Source: CAZVEE01 sp964625525
GTDB taxonomy: Bacteria > Pseudomonadota > Alphaproteobacteria > JAJFIK01
DNA length: 41,135 bases
Direction: 5' to 3'
Assembly (NCBI GenBank): GCA_964625525.1
Contig: CAZVEE010000027.1
Location: 1-41,135 of the forward strand
The notes under the pieces were generated by a model. The model made no database searches and was not told where the DNA came from. It was given only the letters and a program-made list of their open reading frames with translations. Below, piece after piece: positions 22,211 through 31,214 of this stretch. Made by a program: the position numbers and the translations under genes. Within the stretch, counting starts at the first letter, position 1; every line of letters begins with the position of its first letter.

Positions 22211-25200
22211 TCAGAGAATGAACAGATCCGCGTCGTCCAGGTCATCCACGTCGATCTTGCGGATCACCAGGTCATTGCCACCGCCGAACTCGAAAATGAC
22301 GTCTTTCTTCTCCTGGTCGGCCACCGCCATGATCTCATCCAGGGTGTCAAAGTCGGCGCCCAGACCGGACAGATCGATCAGGTCATCGTCCTCGTCGAAA
22401 TCTTCGACGATCACCGTGCCGTCGCCGAGCTCATAGACGAAGATATCGTCGTCCTTGCCACCTTTCAGGCGATCTTCATCGCCCGGGCCACCGCGCAGAA
22501 TGTCGTCGCCATTGCCGCCGTCCAGACGGTCATTGCCCGCCCCGCCGATCAGCAGATCATCGTCGTCACGACCGCGCAGACGGTCATCACCGTCCTCACC
22601 GATCAGCACGTCATCGCCGTCCCGGCCATCGACCCGGTCATCGCCGCCACCGGCCACGATCACCTCGTCATCATCGTCACCGCGCAGCTTGTCCTTCCCG
22701 TTGGTGCCAACCAGGTCAGCCTGATCACCATCCAACACCACGACCGCGGCGGTCTGCGTGGTAAAGGCGGTGCCGCCATCGCCGGCATTGTCCGCATTGC
22801 TGAGCGTCAGGCCAACCGTCTCGTTCGCCTCCGGAACAAAGTCGCCGGTCACCTCAATGCTGACGGTCTGTTGGGTTTCACCAACACCGAATGTGAGTGT
22901 GCCGGAGGGCAGTGGGCCGCTAACATCATCCGAGCCCAGCGGATCAGCGCCGAGACCGGTGATGGCGAAGTCCACCCGGCCCACATCGGCCGTGTTGCCC
23001 GTGCGCGTGACCGTGAATGTCAGGGTCTGCGTGCCTTGATCACCTTCATCGATTTGCGGCGCGGACGCCGTAACGTCGAACGTCATCAGCCGCGCTTCGA
23101 CCGTGACCAGCACCGTGGCGGTATCGGTGTTTCCATCTTCATCCCGCAGCTCATAGGTGAAGAGGTCCGTGCCGGAGAACCCGTCATTCGGGATATAGAT
23201 GAACGCCCCACCCGACAGCACCACGGCCGATCCATTCGAGGCCACCTCTCTCAAAGAGACCGTGATGTCCTCATTGTCGAGCTCAATGTCCGGGCCGGCG
23301 CCATTGTCCGCCATCACATTGCCGAGCAACAAGGTTCCTTCGGCCAAGGTGAACACGTCATTGGCGGCGATGGGGTCATCCTGCACCGGATCAACTTCAA
23401 TCGTCACAGTGGCGGAGTTGGCACTGCCCGGCGCATCGGACACGGTGTAGGTGAACGTGTCGGTGCCATTGAAATTTGCATCGGGCTCATAGGAAAACGT
23501 GCCGTTTGCATTCAATGTCAACTGACCGTTCTGCACATTGGAGGTCAGTGTTACGGTCACTGGATCGCCTTCAGGGTCCGTATCCGCACCCTGACCATTA
23601 TTGGCGAGCACGCTGCCGTTGACCGACGTGTCTTCATCAATGAAAAAGCGGTCGTCCTGGGCTTCTGGCGCATCGTTCACCGGTGCCACGGTGATGGTCA
23701 CCGTGCCCGTGTCCGTCGCCCCTTTGCCGTCGTCCACCGTATAGGTGAAGCTGTCCACGCCATTAAAGTTCTGGGACGGATCATAGGTGAAGCTGCCATC
23801 CGGGTTCACGGTCGCGATGCCGTTGGACGGGCCAGTGTTCAAGCTAAAGGACAGCGGATCACCATCCGCATCGGAATCATTCCCACGCACGGTGCCGGTC
23901 GCAATCGTGTCTTCCTGCACCGAGGCGCTGTCATTATTCGCCACCGGCGCCTCGTTGGGCAGGGACTGGATGGTCACGTTCATCGTGTCGGTGGTGGAGC
24001 CGCCCAGATAGTTGCCATTATCGTCGGTGAGCGAGAAGCCAGCACCTTTGGCATCCGTGAACTCGATCCCAAAGCTCTCGTCACCTTCGGTAAAGTCATT
24101 ACCCAGAATGGTCACATCAATGGTCTTGGTCTGCTGACCTTCCTCGAAGGTCAAAGCGCCGCCGGCATTGACAAAGTCACTGCCCGCGACGGCGGTGCCG
24201 TTCACGGTTTGCCAGTTCACCGTCACCCGGTTCAAGGCCGGGTTCGACAAGCTGATCGTCAGGGTAATGACTTCCTGTTGCTTGTCGTTGAAGCCGCTGG
24301 TGATCTCCTGGCCCAGATCCTCAAACTTCACGCCAAAGACGATGGATGTCTTGCCACGCTCGCGCAAGGTGTCGCTGATGGCGTCTTCGGTCACCGGCGT
24401 GCCGTCGATTTCGCCGGTGAAGGCGGGCTGGCCGATGGCCACATCGTCCACGCCGTCCCCATTGATGTCACCAATGCCGCCGACGGAGGCGCCGAAATTG
24501 GTGTTGGTGCCATTGAAGTTCAGCGTGTTGAAAGGCTTCTGGTCGGTGGTGAAGACGCGGAAGCCACCGGTGCCCTGAATTTCGTCATCCATGATGACAA
24601 GGCCTTGGGAGCCGCCGAAATCGGCGCTGCCATAGATCACGGTGGCAAAGCCCGCGCCGGTGTTCTTCTGGTTTGTGCCCAGAATAATGTCATCAAAGCC
24701 GTCGCTGTTCACGTCGCCGGCGGTGTCGGCGTATTCGTGGGAGAAGTCCACGATATTGCCGCCGTCGGAGAAATCATTGCCCTTGGTGATGCGCACACCA
24801 TCTGCGGGGCTCAGATTGCCCAGATTGATGTCGCGCAGGCCACCGTCATTCTTGCCCCAGATGATGTAGCTGTCCGGCGGGTTGTAGCTGGGTGAGCCCG
24901 GCTGGTGGAAGCCGTTACTGCCCGGCGAGGCGATGAGCAGATCATCGATACCGTCGCCGTTCACATCGCCTGCATTATTGATGGCTTCACCGGCCAGCGT
25001 CCCCTGCTTACCGGTGATGACGATGCCGTCAAGGCGCCCGCCAATATCAGCCACGGTGAAGCGACCGCCGTTCTGAGTGTAATAGCCGGGGTCGGTGCTG
25101 CCGAACACCACATAGACCCGGCCCTCATTGGTGTTGCCGCCGGAGTTATCGAACTCATTGGCGCCGATCACGATATCGTCCACGCCATCGCCGTTCAGAT

Positions 25201-26185
25201 CCACCAGGGTCGTGGCCGAGCCCGCCTGGTCATTGCCGAACAAGCCGGAAATCTGAATGCCGTTGGTGCCGTTGATGTCGGAGCCGGAGAGGCTGTCGAT
25301 ATAGTCACCGACCTTGCCGAAAATCACGAACGTGTCGCCGGTGGTGAACAGGTCACCCTTCGACCCGACGATCAGGTCGTCGGCGCCGTCCCCGTTCACA
25401 TCGCCTTGCGTGCCGACGGAATAGCCTACCTGCTCGCCATAAAAGAGGCCCTTGGGATCGAAATAAAAGTCGTCCTGGGTCACCTCACCATCGTCGAGCG
25501 CGCCCGGCAGCAGGTTGTACTGCACCACATCCACCGGTGTCGGCACATCGCCGTCGAATTTGCGCACCACGGCGCCGTCGCCATTGGACAGGAAGACCGC
25601 GTCTTCGAAGCTCGCCTGGCCATAGACCACCCAAGCAGCGCCTTCGGCTTTGCGCAGATCGTCATTCAGTTCCACGGTGACGATTTCGGTCTGCGGCTCG
25701 TCATCACCGCCGTCCTCGTCGTCCTCGTCCTCATCATCGTCGCCATCGTCGATCACCGGCACTTCGACTTCGACCTCAATGCCGTAAAAGCGCACATCGT
25801 CATTGGGGCCGCCGATGACGATGTCCATGAACCCGTCGCCGTTCATGTCCCCGGCAGATCCCACGGCGAAACCCGCCTGGGACCAGGGCTGCGGCCCAAA
25901 AATGGTGAAGCCGATATCTTCGTCGCCGGTGAAACTGTCCAGTTTGGTCAGGTCGATAAATTCCGGGAAGCCATTGGTGGTCCCGAAAATCACGTGGGAG
26001 CGGCCAGCCAGATCCGGGGGCGAGAAGTCGCCGCCGTCGGAGCCGATGACAAAGTCATCGAGACCGTCGCCGTTCACATCGCCCAGACCCGAAATGCTGA
26101 TGCCGTGCACGTCACGGCCGTCAGGGCCCGTGCCCACGGTAATAAAGCCGTTGTCGCCGTTCAGGTTCGCGATATTGAGAGCCAT
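22211..26185 (-). CDS. RTX exoprotein with seven FG-GAP repeats, two Calx-beta and three cadherin-like domains
   Basis: A 1324-aa protein. Residues 1 to about 640 carry seven FG-GAP repeats (for example GLGDVNGDGLDDFVIGS, GSAGDMNGDGFMDIVIGGP, GTQGDVNGDGADDLIVGS), which should close into an integrin-like, calcium-binding seven-blade propeller. A highly acidic insertion (DDGDDDEDEDDEDGGDDE) lies in one loop. Then come Calx-beta (about 640-750), three cadherin/VCBS-like domains (VANNDSASVQEDT, AQDDRFFIDEDTSV, AANDVFTLAEGTL), a second Calx-beta (about 1040-1160), RTX nonapeptides (1161-1250) and a tail ending DADLFIL, typical for type I secretion. The start at 26185 was chosen; GTGGGA just upstream reads as the ribosome site. 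Its C-terminal half resembles that of the RTX protein at 130-5604, so both likely use one exporter encoded elsewhere. Confidence 0.9.
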   Translation of the reverse strand: MALNIANLNGDNGFITVGTGPDGRDVHGISISGLGDVNGDGLDDFVIGSDGGDFSPPDLAGRSHVIFGTTNGFPEFIDLTKLDSFTGDEDIGFTIFGPQPWSQAGFAVGSAGDMNGDGFMDIVIGGPNDDVRFYGIEVEVEVPVIDDGDDDEDEDDEDGGDDEPQTEIVTVELNDDLRKAEGAAWVVYGQASFEDAVFLSNGDGAVVRKFDGDVPTPVDVVQYNLLPGALDDGEVTQDDFYFDPKGLFYGEQVGYSVGTQGDVNGDGADDLIVGSKGDLFTTGDTFVIFGKVGDYIDSLSGSDINGTNGIQISGLFGNDQAGSATTLVDLNGDGVDDIVIGANEFDNSGGNTNEGRVYVVFGSTDPGYYTQNGGRFTVADIGGRLDGIVITGKQGTLAGEAINNAGDVNGDGIDDLLIASPGSNGFHQPGSPSYNPPDSYIIWGKNDGGLRDINLGNLSPADGVRITKGNDFSDGGNIVDFSHEYADTAGDVNSDGFDDIILGTNQKNTGAGFATVIYGSADFGGSQGLVIMDDEIQGTGGFRVFTTDQKPFNTLNFNGTNTNFGASVGGIGDINGDGVDDVAIGQPAFTGEIDGTPVTEDAISDTLRERGKTSIVFGVKFEDLGQEITSGFNDKQQEVITLTISLSNPALNRVTVNWQTVNGTAVAGSDFVNAGGALTFEEGQQTKTIDVTILGNDFTEGDESFGIEFTDAKGAGFSLTDDNGNYLGGSTTDTMNVTIQSLPNEAPVANNDSASVQEDTIATGTVRGNDSDADGDPLSFSLNTGPSNGIATVNPDGSFTYDPSQNFNGVDSFTYTVDDGKGATDTGTVTITVAPVNDAPEAQDDRFFIDEDTSVNGSVLANNGQGADTDPEGDPVTVTLTSNVQNGQLTLNANGTFSYEPDANFNGTDTFTYTVSDAPGSANSATVTIEVDPVQDDPIAANDVFTLAEGTLLLGNVMADNGAGPDIELDNEDITVSLREVASNGSAVVLSGGAFIYIPNDGFSGTDLFTYELRDEDGNTDTATVLVTVEARLMTFDVTASAPQIDEGDQGTQTLTFTVTRTGNTADVGRVDFAITGLGADPLGSDDVSGPLPSGTLTFGVGETQQTVSIEVTGDFVPEANETVGLTLSNADNAGDGGTAFTTQTAAVVVLDGDQADLVGTNGKDKLRGDDDDEVIVAGGGDDRVDGRDGDDVLIGEDGDDRLRGRDDDDLLIGGAGNDRLDGGNGDDILRGGPGDEDRLKGGKDDDIFVYELGDGTVIVEDFDEDDDLIDLSGLGADFDTLDEIMAVADQEKKDVIFEFGGGNDLVIRKIDVDDLDDADLFIL

Positions 26186-26701
26186 TCTTCCCACCGTTGC
26201 TACGCGTTATGGCGTTGAGCGGTCGGGTGGCGTCATGCCGCATCGCTCCGCCGTTCGAAAAACGGTGCGCGCGCGGACCGTCAACCGGCGCGCGGCGGGC
26301 GCGATGGGTGCCGCAGCAGCGTGCGCGCGGCTAGACCTTAAGAGGGGAACCGATTGTTTGTCCCGTTAACCCGTACCTCCTCCACCCTTCGCCTATTTAG
26401 GCGGCGGGACACGGGCCTGTAAAGGTCCAAGAGGAGGAAGTGATCAGACCATTGGGGGCAGCCGCCTCCTATGACGGGATCGTAAGGAAAGCGCGGCTCT
26501 CCCAGGGCGCGAGCTAGAGCCGTTTCAATGAAAACCAGATCATTGAAACGGCTCTCGGTCTTTGGTTTGGCGCGCTTTCCGGGCAGAAAACCGCGCCCAC
26601 TTTTCCTGAAAGCGCTCTAGCGGGAAAGCCCTCCGCCCACACCTCAAAAACCCCACTTTCTGTAGGCGGATTATCCCGAGGGGCCTGAAGCGCGCTGCTG
26701 T
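26186..26701. other. Intergenic region with repeat copy 2
   Basis: About 516 bp between the RTX start and the YgiQ-family stop. It contains the 107-bp repeat (26514-26620), a short palindrome CGCCTA-TT-TAGGCG at 26390-26403, and presumably the RTX promoter. I see no gene. An AGGAGG at about 26434 is followed by only a 24-codon frame with wrong spacing. Confidence 0.6.
26514..26620 (+). repeat. Palindromic repeat element, copy 2 (107 bp)
   Basis: It has the same length and orientation as the unit at 13-119, with CTAGAGCC at the left and GCTCTAG at the right. Differences are confined to the linker between the hairpins and a few loop bases, while both stems are intact. It lies 82 bp past the stop of the minus-strand YgiQ-family gene. 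Confidence 0.85.
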
Positions 26702-28897
26702 TTACCGTCCCCGGGGGCGCCCGCCCGTGTTCCGGGTCGGCGCGGTGGGCTTGCGCCGGGTCTGACCCGTCTTGCGGGTGGTCGGCTTGGCGGTGCTCGG
26801 GGCGCCTTGCCCCGCCGAACCGGCGCCAGTCGGCTTGGCGGGACGGGCGGGCTTGGCGGGGCGCGCGGTCTCGCTACGGCCGGTGCCGAAAACACCTTTG
26901 GTCGTAAAGGTTTGAGCGCGGTGCTTGACGCCCGTGCGCTTGCCTTCGCCGCCTGTCTGGCCGGTGCCACGCGGCTGATGCGCGGGGATCAAGTGGCGCT
27001 TGCCGGGGCCGATCAGGTCCGCCCGGCCCATGCGCTTGAGCGCATCGCGCAGAAGCGGCCAGTTTTCCGGATCGTGGTACCGCAGGAACGCCTTGTGCAG
27101 GCGCCGCTGGCGCAAGCCCCGGACCGTCTCCACCTCTTCCGAGCCGCCCTTCCGGACGCCTTTCAGCGGATTCACACCGGAATGATACATGGCCGTGGCA
27201 ACGGCCATGGGCGAGGGCAAGAAAGTCTGCACCTGGTCGGCCCGGTAGCGGTTCTGCTTGAGCCAGATGGCCAGGTTCATCATGTCCTCATCCGTGGTGC
27301 CCGGATGGGCAGCAATAAAATACGGGATGAGGTAGTACTTTTTCCCCGCCTCCTTGGCGGCGGCATCGAACATCTTCTTGAAGCGGTCGTAGGTGCCGAT
27401 GCCGGGCTTCATCATTTTGCCCAGCGGCCCGTCTTCCGTGTGTTCCGGCGCGATCTTCAGATAGCCGCCCACATGGTGGGTCACCAGCTCCTTCACATAG
27501 GTCGGGCTTTCCACCGCCAGGTCATAGCGCACGCCCGAGGCCACCATCACCTTCTTCACGCCGGGTATCTCACGAGCCTTGCGATAGAGCTGAATCAGGG
27601 ACTCATGGCTGGTGTTCAGGTTCGGGCAAATGCCAGGAAAAACACAGGACGGGCGCCGGCAGGCCGCCTCGATCTTTGGGTCCTTACAGGCCATGCGGTA
27701 CATATTCGCCGTCGGCCCGCCCACATCAGAGATAATCCCGGTAAACCCTTCGGTTTTGTCGCGGATCAGCTCGATCTCCTGGAGGATCGACTCCTCCGAG
27801 CGATTCTGGATGATGCGCCCTTCATGCTCGGTGATGGAGCAGAAGGTACAGCCCCCGAAACAACCGCGCATGATGGTTACAGAGAAGCGGATCATCTCCC
27901 AGGCCGGAATCTTCGCCCCGTCATAGGCCGGGTGTGGCGCGCGGGCGTAAGGCAGCTCGTAGACGGCATCCATTTCCGGCGTGGTGAGCGGGATCGGCGG
28001 CCGCGTGACCCAGATTTCCTTATCCCCGTGGCGCTGCACCAAAGGGCGTGCATTGCCCGGGTTGCTCTCCCGGTGCAACACCCGCGACGCGCGCGCATAG
28101 GTTTCCGCATCCTGCGAGACTTGATCATAGGACGGCAGGCGGATGACCACCTGCTCCCCCCCCATGCGCGCGCCTTCCTCGGCGCTGTCCATGTCGTCAG
28201 CCGGGGCTTCGGTCCAGCCGTCAGGCACAGCATCCTTGATCAGGGCCACGCCGCGCATGTCGTCGAAACTGGAGATCGGCTCGCCCTTGGCGATACGGTG
28301 CGCCACATCGACGACCGCCCGCTCCGCATTGCCGTAAAGCAGAATGTCGCCCTTGGCATCCGCCAGGATGGAGCGGCGCACCTTGTCCGACCAATAGTCG
28401 TAATGGGCGATGCGGCGCAGCGACCCCTCGATGCCGCCAAGCACAATGGGCACGCCGCGATAGGCTTCGCGCGCCCGTTGGGCATAGACAATCACGGCCC
28501 GGTCCGGCCGCTTGCCGCCCTCGCCTCCCGGCGTATAGCTGTCATTGTGGCGCAGCCGCCGATCAGCGGTGTAGCGGTTCACCATGGAGTCCATGTTGCC
28601 GCCGGTGATGCCGAAAAACAGTTTCGGGCGTCCCAGTGCCTTGAACGGCTCCGCGCTTTGCCAATCGGGCTGCGCGATGATGCCAACGCGAAAGCCCTGG
28701 GCCTCCAGCAGCCGGCCGATAATGGCCATGCCGAAGCTGGGATGATCCACATAGGCATCCCCCGTCACCAGCACGATATCGCACTGGTCCCAGCCCAACA
28801 GGTCCATCTCGTCGCGCGACATGGGCAGAAAGGGCGCCGTGCCAAAGCGGTGCGCCCAATATTTCTTGTGCGAAAAAAGGTCTTTGACTTGTTCCAT
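26702..28897 (-). CDS. YgiQ family radical SAM protein
   Basis: A 731-aa UPF0313/YgiQ radical SAM protein of unknown reaction. The N-terminal domain (1-310) has the family's WAHRFGTAPFLPMSR and PSFGMAIIGR blocks. The radical SAM domain has the 4Fe-4S motif CFGGCTFC (C346, C350, C353; CxxxCxxC) inside MRGCFGGCTFCSITEHEGR. The conserved GGPTANMY, CPNLNTSH, HTEDGPLGKMMKPG and FFP-like QTFLPSPMAVATAMY blocks follow. The last 90 residues are a basic, Pro/Ala/Lys-rich low-complexity tail, as in many alphaproteobacterial members. The frame is full length. The upstream patatin gene ends 63 bp away on the same strand, so co-transcription is possible. No clear Shine-Dalgarno precedes the ATG. Confidence 0.93.
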   Translation of the reverse strand: MEQVKDLFSHKKYWAHRFGTAPFLPMSRDEMDLLGWDQCDIVLVTGDAYVDHPSFGMAIIGRLLEAQGFRVGIIAQPDWQSAEPFKALGRPKLFFGITGGNMDSMVNRYTADRRLRHNDSYTPGGEGGKRPDRAVIVYAQRAREAYRGVPIVLGGIEGSLRRIAHYDYWSDKVRRSILADAKGDILLYGNAERAVVDVAHRIAKGEPISSFDDMRGVALIKDAVPDGWTEAPADDMDSAEEGARMGGEQVVIRLPSYDQVSQDAETYARASRVLHRESNPGNARPLVQRHGDKEIWVTRPPIPLTTPEMDAVYELPYARAPHPAYDGAKIPAWEMIRFSVTIMRGCFGGCTFCSITEHEGRIIQNRSEESILQEIELIRDKTEGFTGIISDVGGPTANMYRMACKDPKIEAACRRPSCVFPGICPNLNTSHESLIQLYRKAREIPGVKKVMVASGVRYDLAVESPTYVKELVTHHVGGYLKIAPEHTEDGPLGKMMKPGIGTYDRFKKMFDAAAKEAGKKYYLIPYFIAAHPGTTDEDMMNLAIWLKQNRYRADQVQTFLPSPMAVATAMYHSGVNPLKGVRKGGSEEVETVRGLRQRRLHKAFLRYHDPENWPLLRDALKRMGRADLIGPGKRHLIPAHQPRGTGQTGGEGKRTGVKHRAQTFTTKGVFGTGRSETARPAKPARPAKPTGAGSAGQGAPSTAKPTTRKTGQTRRKPTAPTRNTGGRPRGR

Positions 28898-28960
28898 GAG
28901 ATCTAAAAACGCGACCGGCCCCGCGTCGTCAACCGCAATCGGAGTAGGGGTATTCTGGCC

Positions 28961-30043
28961 TCAGGGCAGCATGTCCCCGGGATGCCCAAAGATGGCACTG
29001 ACCGAGCCCAGAAACTCATCATGCAGATCGACCGTGTCATGAACGTTCAGCGCCTCGAAATGCTGCGCCAGCCATGAGTCCATGGCCGCCCGGCCGCGAT
29101 CGCGCAACCCCGTCAAAAAGCCCCAGGAGGTGTCGAATTTGGTCGCCACCGAGAACTCGTCCATGGCCTCATCGGCGCGCAAGGAATGCACCAGCACATT
29201 CTTGAAGTGCCGCTCATAGCCCTTTTTGAGCATGTCGTGCTCGATGAGCTTTTTGACAAAAGCGATGGCGCGCATCTCCTTCAAGAGCGACGCGTTGAAC
29301 GAGATCTCGTTCACCCGGTTCATGATATCGGGCGCCGACGTGGGTACCTCGTCTCGTTCGATGGGGTTGACGTGCACGATCATCACATCCCGGCTCTCGG
29401 TCCGATAGAACAGGGGAAAGAGCGCCGGATTGCCCATATAACCGCCGTCCCAGAACGCCTCCTCGCCGATCTCCACTGCCTTGAACAAGAACGGCAGACA
29501 GGCCGACGCCAGCGCCACATCAATGGTCAGGTCCGGTGCCTCGAACACCCGCACCTTGCCTGTCTTCACATTGGTCGCCGAGATAAACAGCTTCAGCGCG
29601 GAGCAACAGCGCAGCTCATCGAAATCAATGCAGCGGGCCAGCACATCGCGCAGCGGATTCACATCGAACGGGTTCCACTGATAGGGCGAGGTCATGCGCG
29701 TCAGCCCGTCGAACATCAGCCAGGCGGGCGAGCTTTCCACCGCGAAGGGCGACCATGGCGCGACCCGCAGCGGGCTGAAAACCTGCCCGGCGCGGGAAAT
29801 CTCATTCCAGAAGGTCTCCAGCATCGCCCGCGCCTCGGCCCGCGGATCCGCGCTTTTGGCACCTCGGTGCAGCCCATAACCCAGCGCCAGCGCATTCATA
29901 GTCCCCGCCGAGGTGGCGCACACGCCTTCAATGGCGATACGCTCATCTTCCAGCAGCCGGTCGAGCACGCCCCAGGCAAAGGCGCCGTGCGCCCCTCCAC
30001 CTTGCAGAGCGAGATTGATGGTCTTAACGGGGGACTTGGCCAT
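28961..30043 (-). CDS. Patatin-like phospholipase
   Basis: A 360-aa serine lipid acyl hydrolase with a Ser-Asp dyad. The oxyanion loop is GGGAHG (15-20), the nucleophile S45 lies in ATSAG (family GxSxG with Ala in the first position), and the Asp is D199 in DGGYMGN. Residues 150-200 (LFISATNVKTGKVRVF, ALASACLPFLFKAV) match the bacterial patatin core. The C-terminal 110 residues contain the ERHFKNVLVHSL-type region shared by a bacterial subfamily. No signal peptide is seen, so it is cytoplasmic unless secreted by another route. GGAGTG precedes the ATG at 30043; an earlier in-frame GTG at 30091 lacks support. It sits between the NrtS-like and YgiQ genes. Confidence 0.9.
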   Translation of the reverse strand: MAKSPVKTINLALQGGGAHGAFAWGVLDRLLEDERIAIEGVCATSAGTMNALALGYGLHRGAKSADPRAEARAMLETFWNEISRAGQVFSPLRVAPWSPFAVESSPAWLMFDGLTRMTSPYQWNPFDVNPLRDVLARCIDFDELRCCSALKLFISATNVKTGKVRVFEAPDLTIDVALASACLPFLFKAVEIGEEAFWDGGYMGNPALFPLFYRTESRDVMIVHVNPIERDEVPTSAPDIMNRVNEISFNASLLKEMRAIAFVKKLIEHDMLKKGYERHFKNVLVHSLRADEAMDEFSVATKFDTSWGFLTGLRDRGRAAMDSWLAQHFEALNVHDTVDLHDEFLGSVSAIFGHPGDMLP

Positions 30044-30135
30044 GGGCACTCCGGCGGGCGGGATACGGATGGGGCACCATAGCCTGCCCACCGGTCCCTG
30101 TCAGGCCGCCGCGCTCTTGGCCTCATGCCCACGCT

Positions 30136-30384
30136 TCATGGCGCCGGGGCACCGCGCGCCAAGGCCATATAGGTCCCATGCAGAGAAACAAAGAAGGGGA
30201 CACAATAAGTCAGAGCGAAGGGCCACCAGGCCACGGGCAGCCCACTCCAAAGCGCCGGACCCTGATTGATACCATTCAGGATCGTTCCGACCACGGCCGC
30301 AACGATCAGCGCCCCACGCAAAGCGGGCCAAGACAGACTGGCCCGCAGCGTCGCCGTGTCCAACCCTGCCCATTTGCCCGCCAT
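30136..30384 (-). CDS. NrtS-like small membrane protein
   Basis: An 82-aa protein with two predicted membrane segments (about 23-42 and 52-75). The sequence ALIVAAVVGTILNGINQG followed by FALTYCVPFFVSLHGTY matches the pattern of the NrtS nitrate/nitrite transporter family: an Arg/Ala start, VVGTILN.INQG, then LTY.VP..VS..G. NrtS proteins were linked to nitrate and nitrite movement in cyanobacteria, but this one has no nitrate genes beside it, so the substrate is uncertain. AAGGGGC precedes the ATG. Confidence 0.7.
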   Translation of the reverse strand: MAGKWAGLDTATLRASLSWPALRGALIVAAVVGTILNGINQGPALWSGLPVAWWPFALTYCVPFFVSLHGTYMALARGAPAP

Positions 30385-30477
30385 GCTCTGCCCCTTTCAG
30401 GCCGATCCGGCAACTTAAGCCGATCCTGCATCTCAGGCCGATCCTGGGTCACGGTGATCCGAGATCGGACCAGTGCG

Positions 30478-30564
30478 TCACTCCACCAGGACATCCCGGC
30501 CATTCACATAAAGGGTCGTCGGTGTGGGGCTTGAACGCAAGACCGTCTGCAACGCCATGGAGGC
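30478..30564 (-). pseudogene. In-frame 3' remnant of the OsmC-like gene
   Basis: 28 sense codons plus TGA directly after the TAG that ends the OsmC-like frame. They contain ASMALQTVLRSS and TTLYVNGRDV, the family's last alpha-beta unit. They have no separate start or ribosome site. Confidence 0.6.
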
Positions 30565-30999
30565 CTACCGGCACCACCGCACGACGTCGCGCAGCTGGGT
30601 TTGCGGTGCATCGCTTTCCACAATCACATGCAGTTCAGAGCATTCCCCTTCCGCAAAGATATCGCTTGGATGGAGTGCGTCCCGATCCGCTGCTGACGAA
30701 AAGGCCGTTTTCTGCTCCAGCCGCACGCTGCGCAGCGGAATGCCCAGGCGCTTGGCCAGCGCTTCTACTTCCGCCAAGACGCTCAGCCCTAAGCCCGCGG
30801 CGAAATACATCAGCGGCGAGGGTGCGGCGCCGGCCCCGACGGTGACGTGGGCATTGAAAATGAGCCGCGCCCCCTGCTGCTGCTGTTCGAACAAGGGCGC
30901 TGCAAAAGTGTCTTGTTCACCGTCGCTGGTCGCGATCCGGCGCACAAGGGTCTCGTCCGTGGCCCCGGTGGCGGCCCGGTGCTTCAGGGCATCCGTCAT
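30565..30999 (-). CDS. OsmC-family-like protein, probably truncated by a nonsense codon
   Basis: A 144-aa product with an OsmC-like fold: GAAPSPLMYFAAGLGLSVLAEVEALAKRLG is the central helix block. The resolving/peroxidatic Cys usually found here (GSC or similar) is absent (GLS), so thiol peroxidase activity is doubtful. The frame ends in DVVRWCR and TAG. After the TAG the same frame continues for 28 sense codons, with ASMALQTVLRSS and LYVNGRD, the expected final OsmC helix and strand, and stops at 30478-30480. A CAG to TAG change would explain this. AAGGA lies upstream of the ATG. An alternative is translational readthrough. Confidence 0.72.
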   Translation of the reverse strand: MTDALKHRAATGATDETLVRRIATSDGEQDTFAAPLFEQQQQGARLIFNAHVTVGAGAAPSPLMYFAAGLGLSVLAEVEALAKRLGIPLRSVRLEQKTAFSSAADRDALHPSDIFAEGECSELHVIVESDAPQTQLRDVVRWCR

Positions 31000-31066
31000 G
31001 GCTCTTGTCGTCCTTCAAAGGCTGACGCCTGCCCGCAGCCAGGTCGCCGCGGCCCGGCAACCGCCG

Positions 31067-31170
31067 CTAGAGCGCTTTCAGGAAAAGTGTGCGCGGTTGT
31101 CCGCCCGGAAAGCGCGCCAAACAAAGACCGAGAGCCGTTTCAATGATCTGGGTTTCATTGCAACGGCTCT
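31067..31170 (-). repeat. Palindromic repeat element, copy 3 (inverted, about 104 bp)
   Basis: It is the reverse complement of the unit at 13-119 and 26514-26620, beginning CTAGAGCGCTTTCAGGAAAA. It lacks the closing CTAG, and one stem carries a mismatch (CATTGCAACGG instead of CATTGAAACGG). It lies 44 bp past the stop of the minus-strand SDR gene and 67 bp upstream of the OsmC-like start. Confidence 0.85.
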
Positions 31171-31214
31171 CGGTCGGTGCGGCTTGACCGTGTGCCCCAG
31201 CTCCTTTGCGGGGC

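Noticed and set aside
22016..24895. Long plus-strand open frame opposite the second RTX gene
   Set aside because: It has the same antisense artefact character, rich in Ile/Val/Ala, and starts inside the carotenoid-oxygenase remnant. No ribosome site or domain was seen.
26434..26520. Short frame behind AGGAGG in the RTX/YgiQ intergenic region
   Set aside because: The spacing to the GTG is about one base, the frame is only 24 codons, and it runs into the repeat element.
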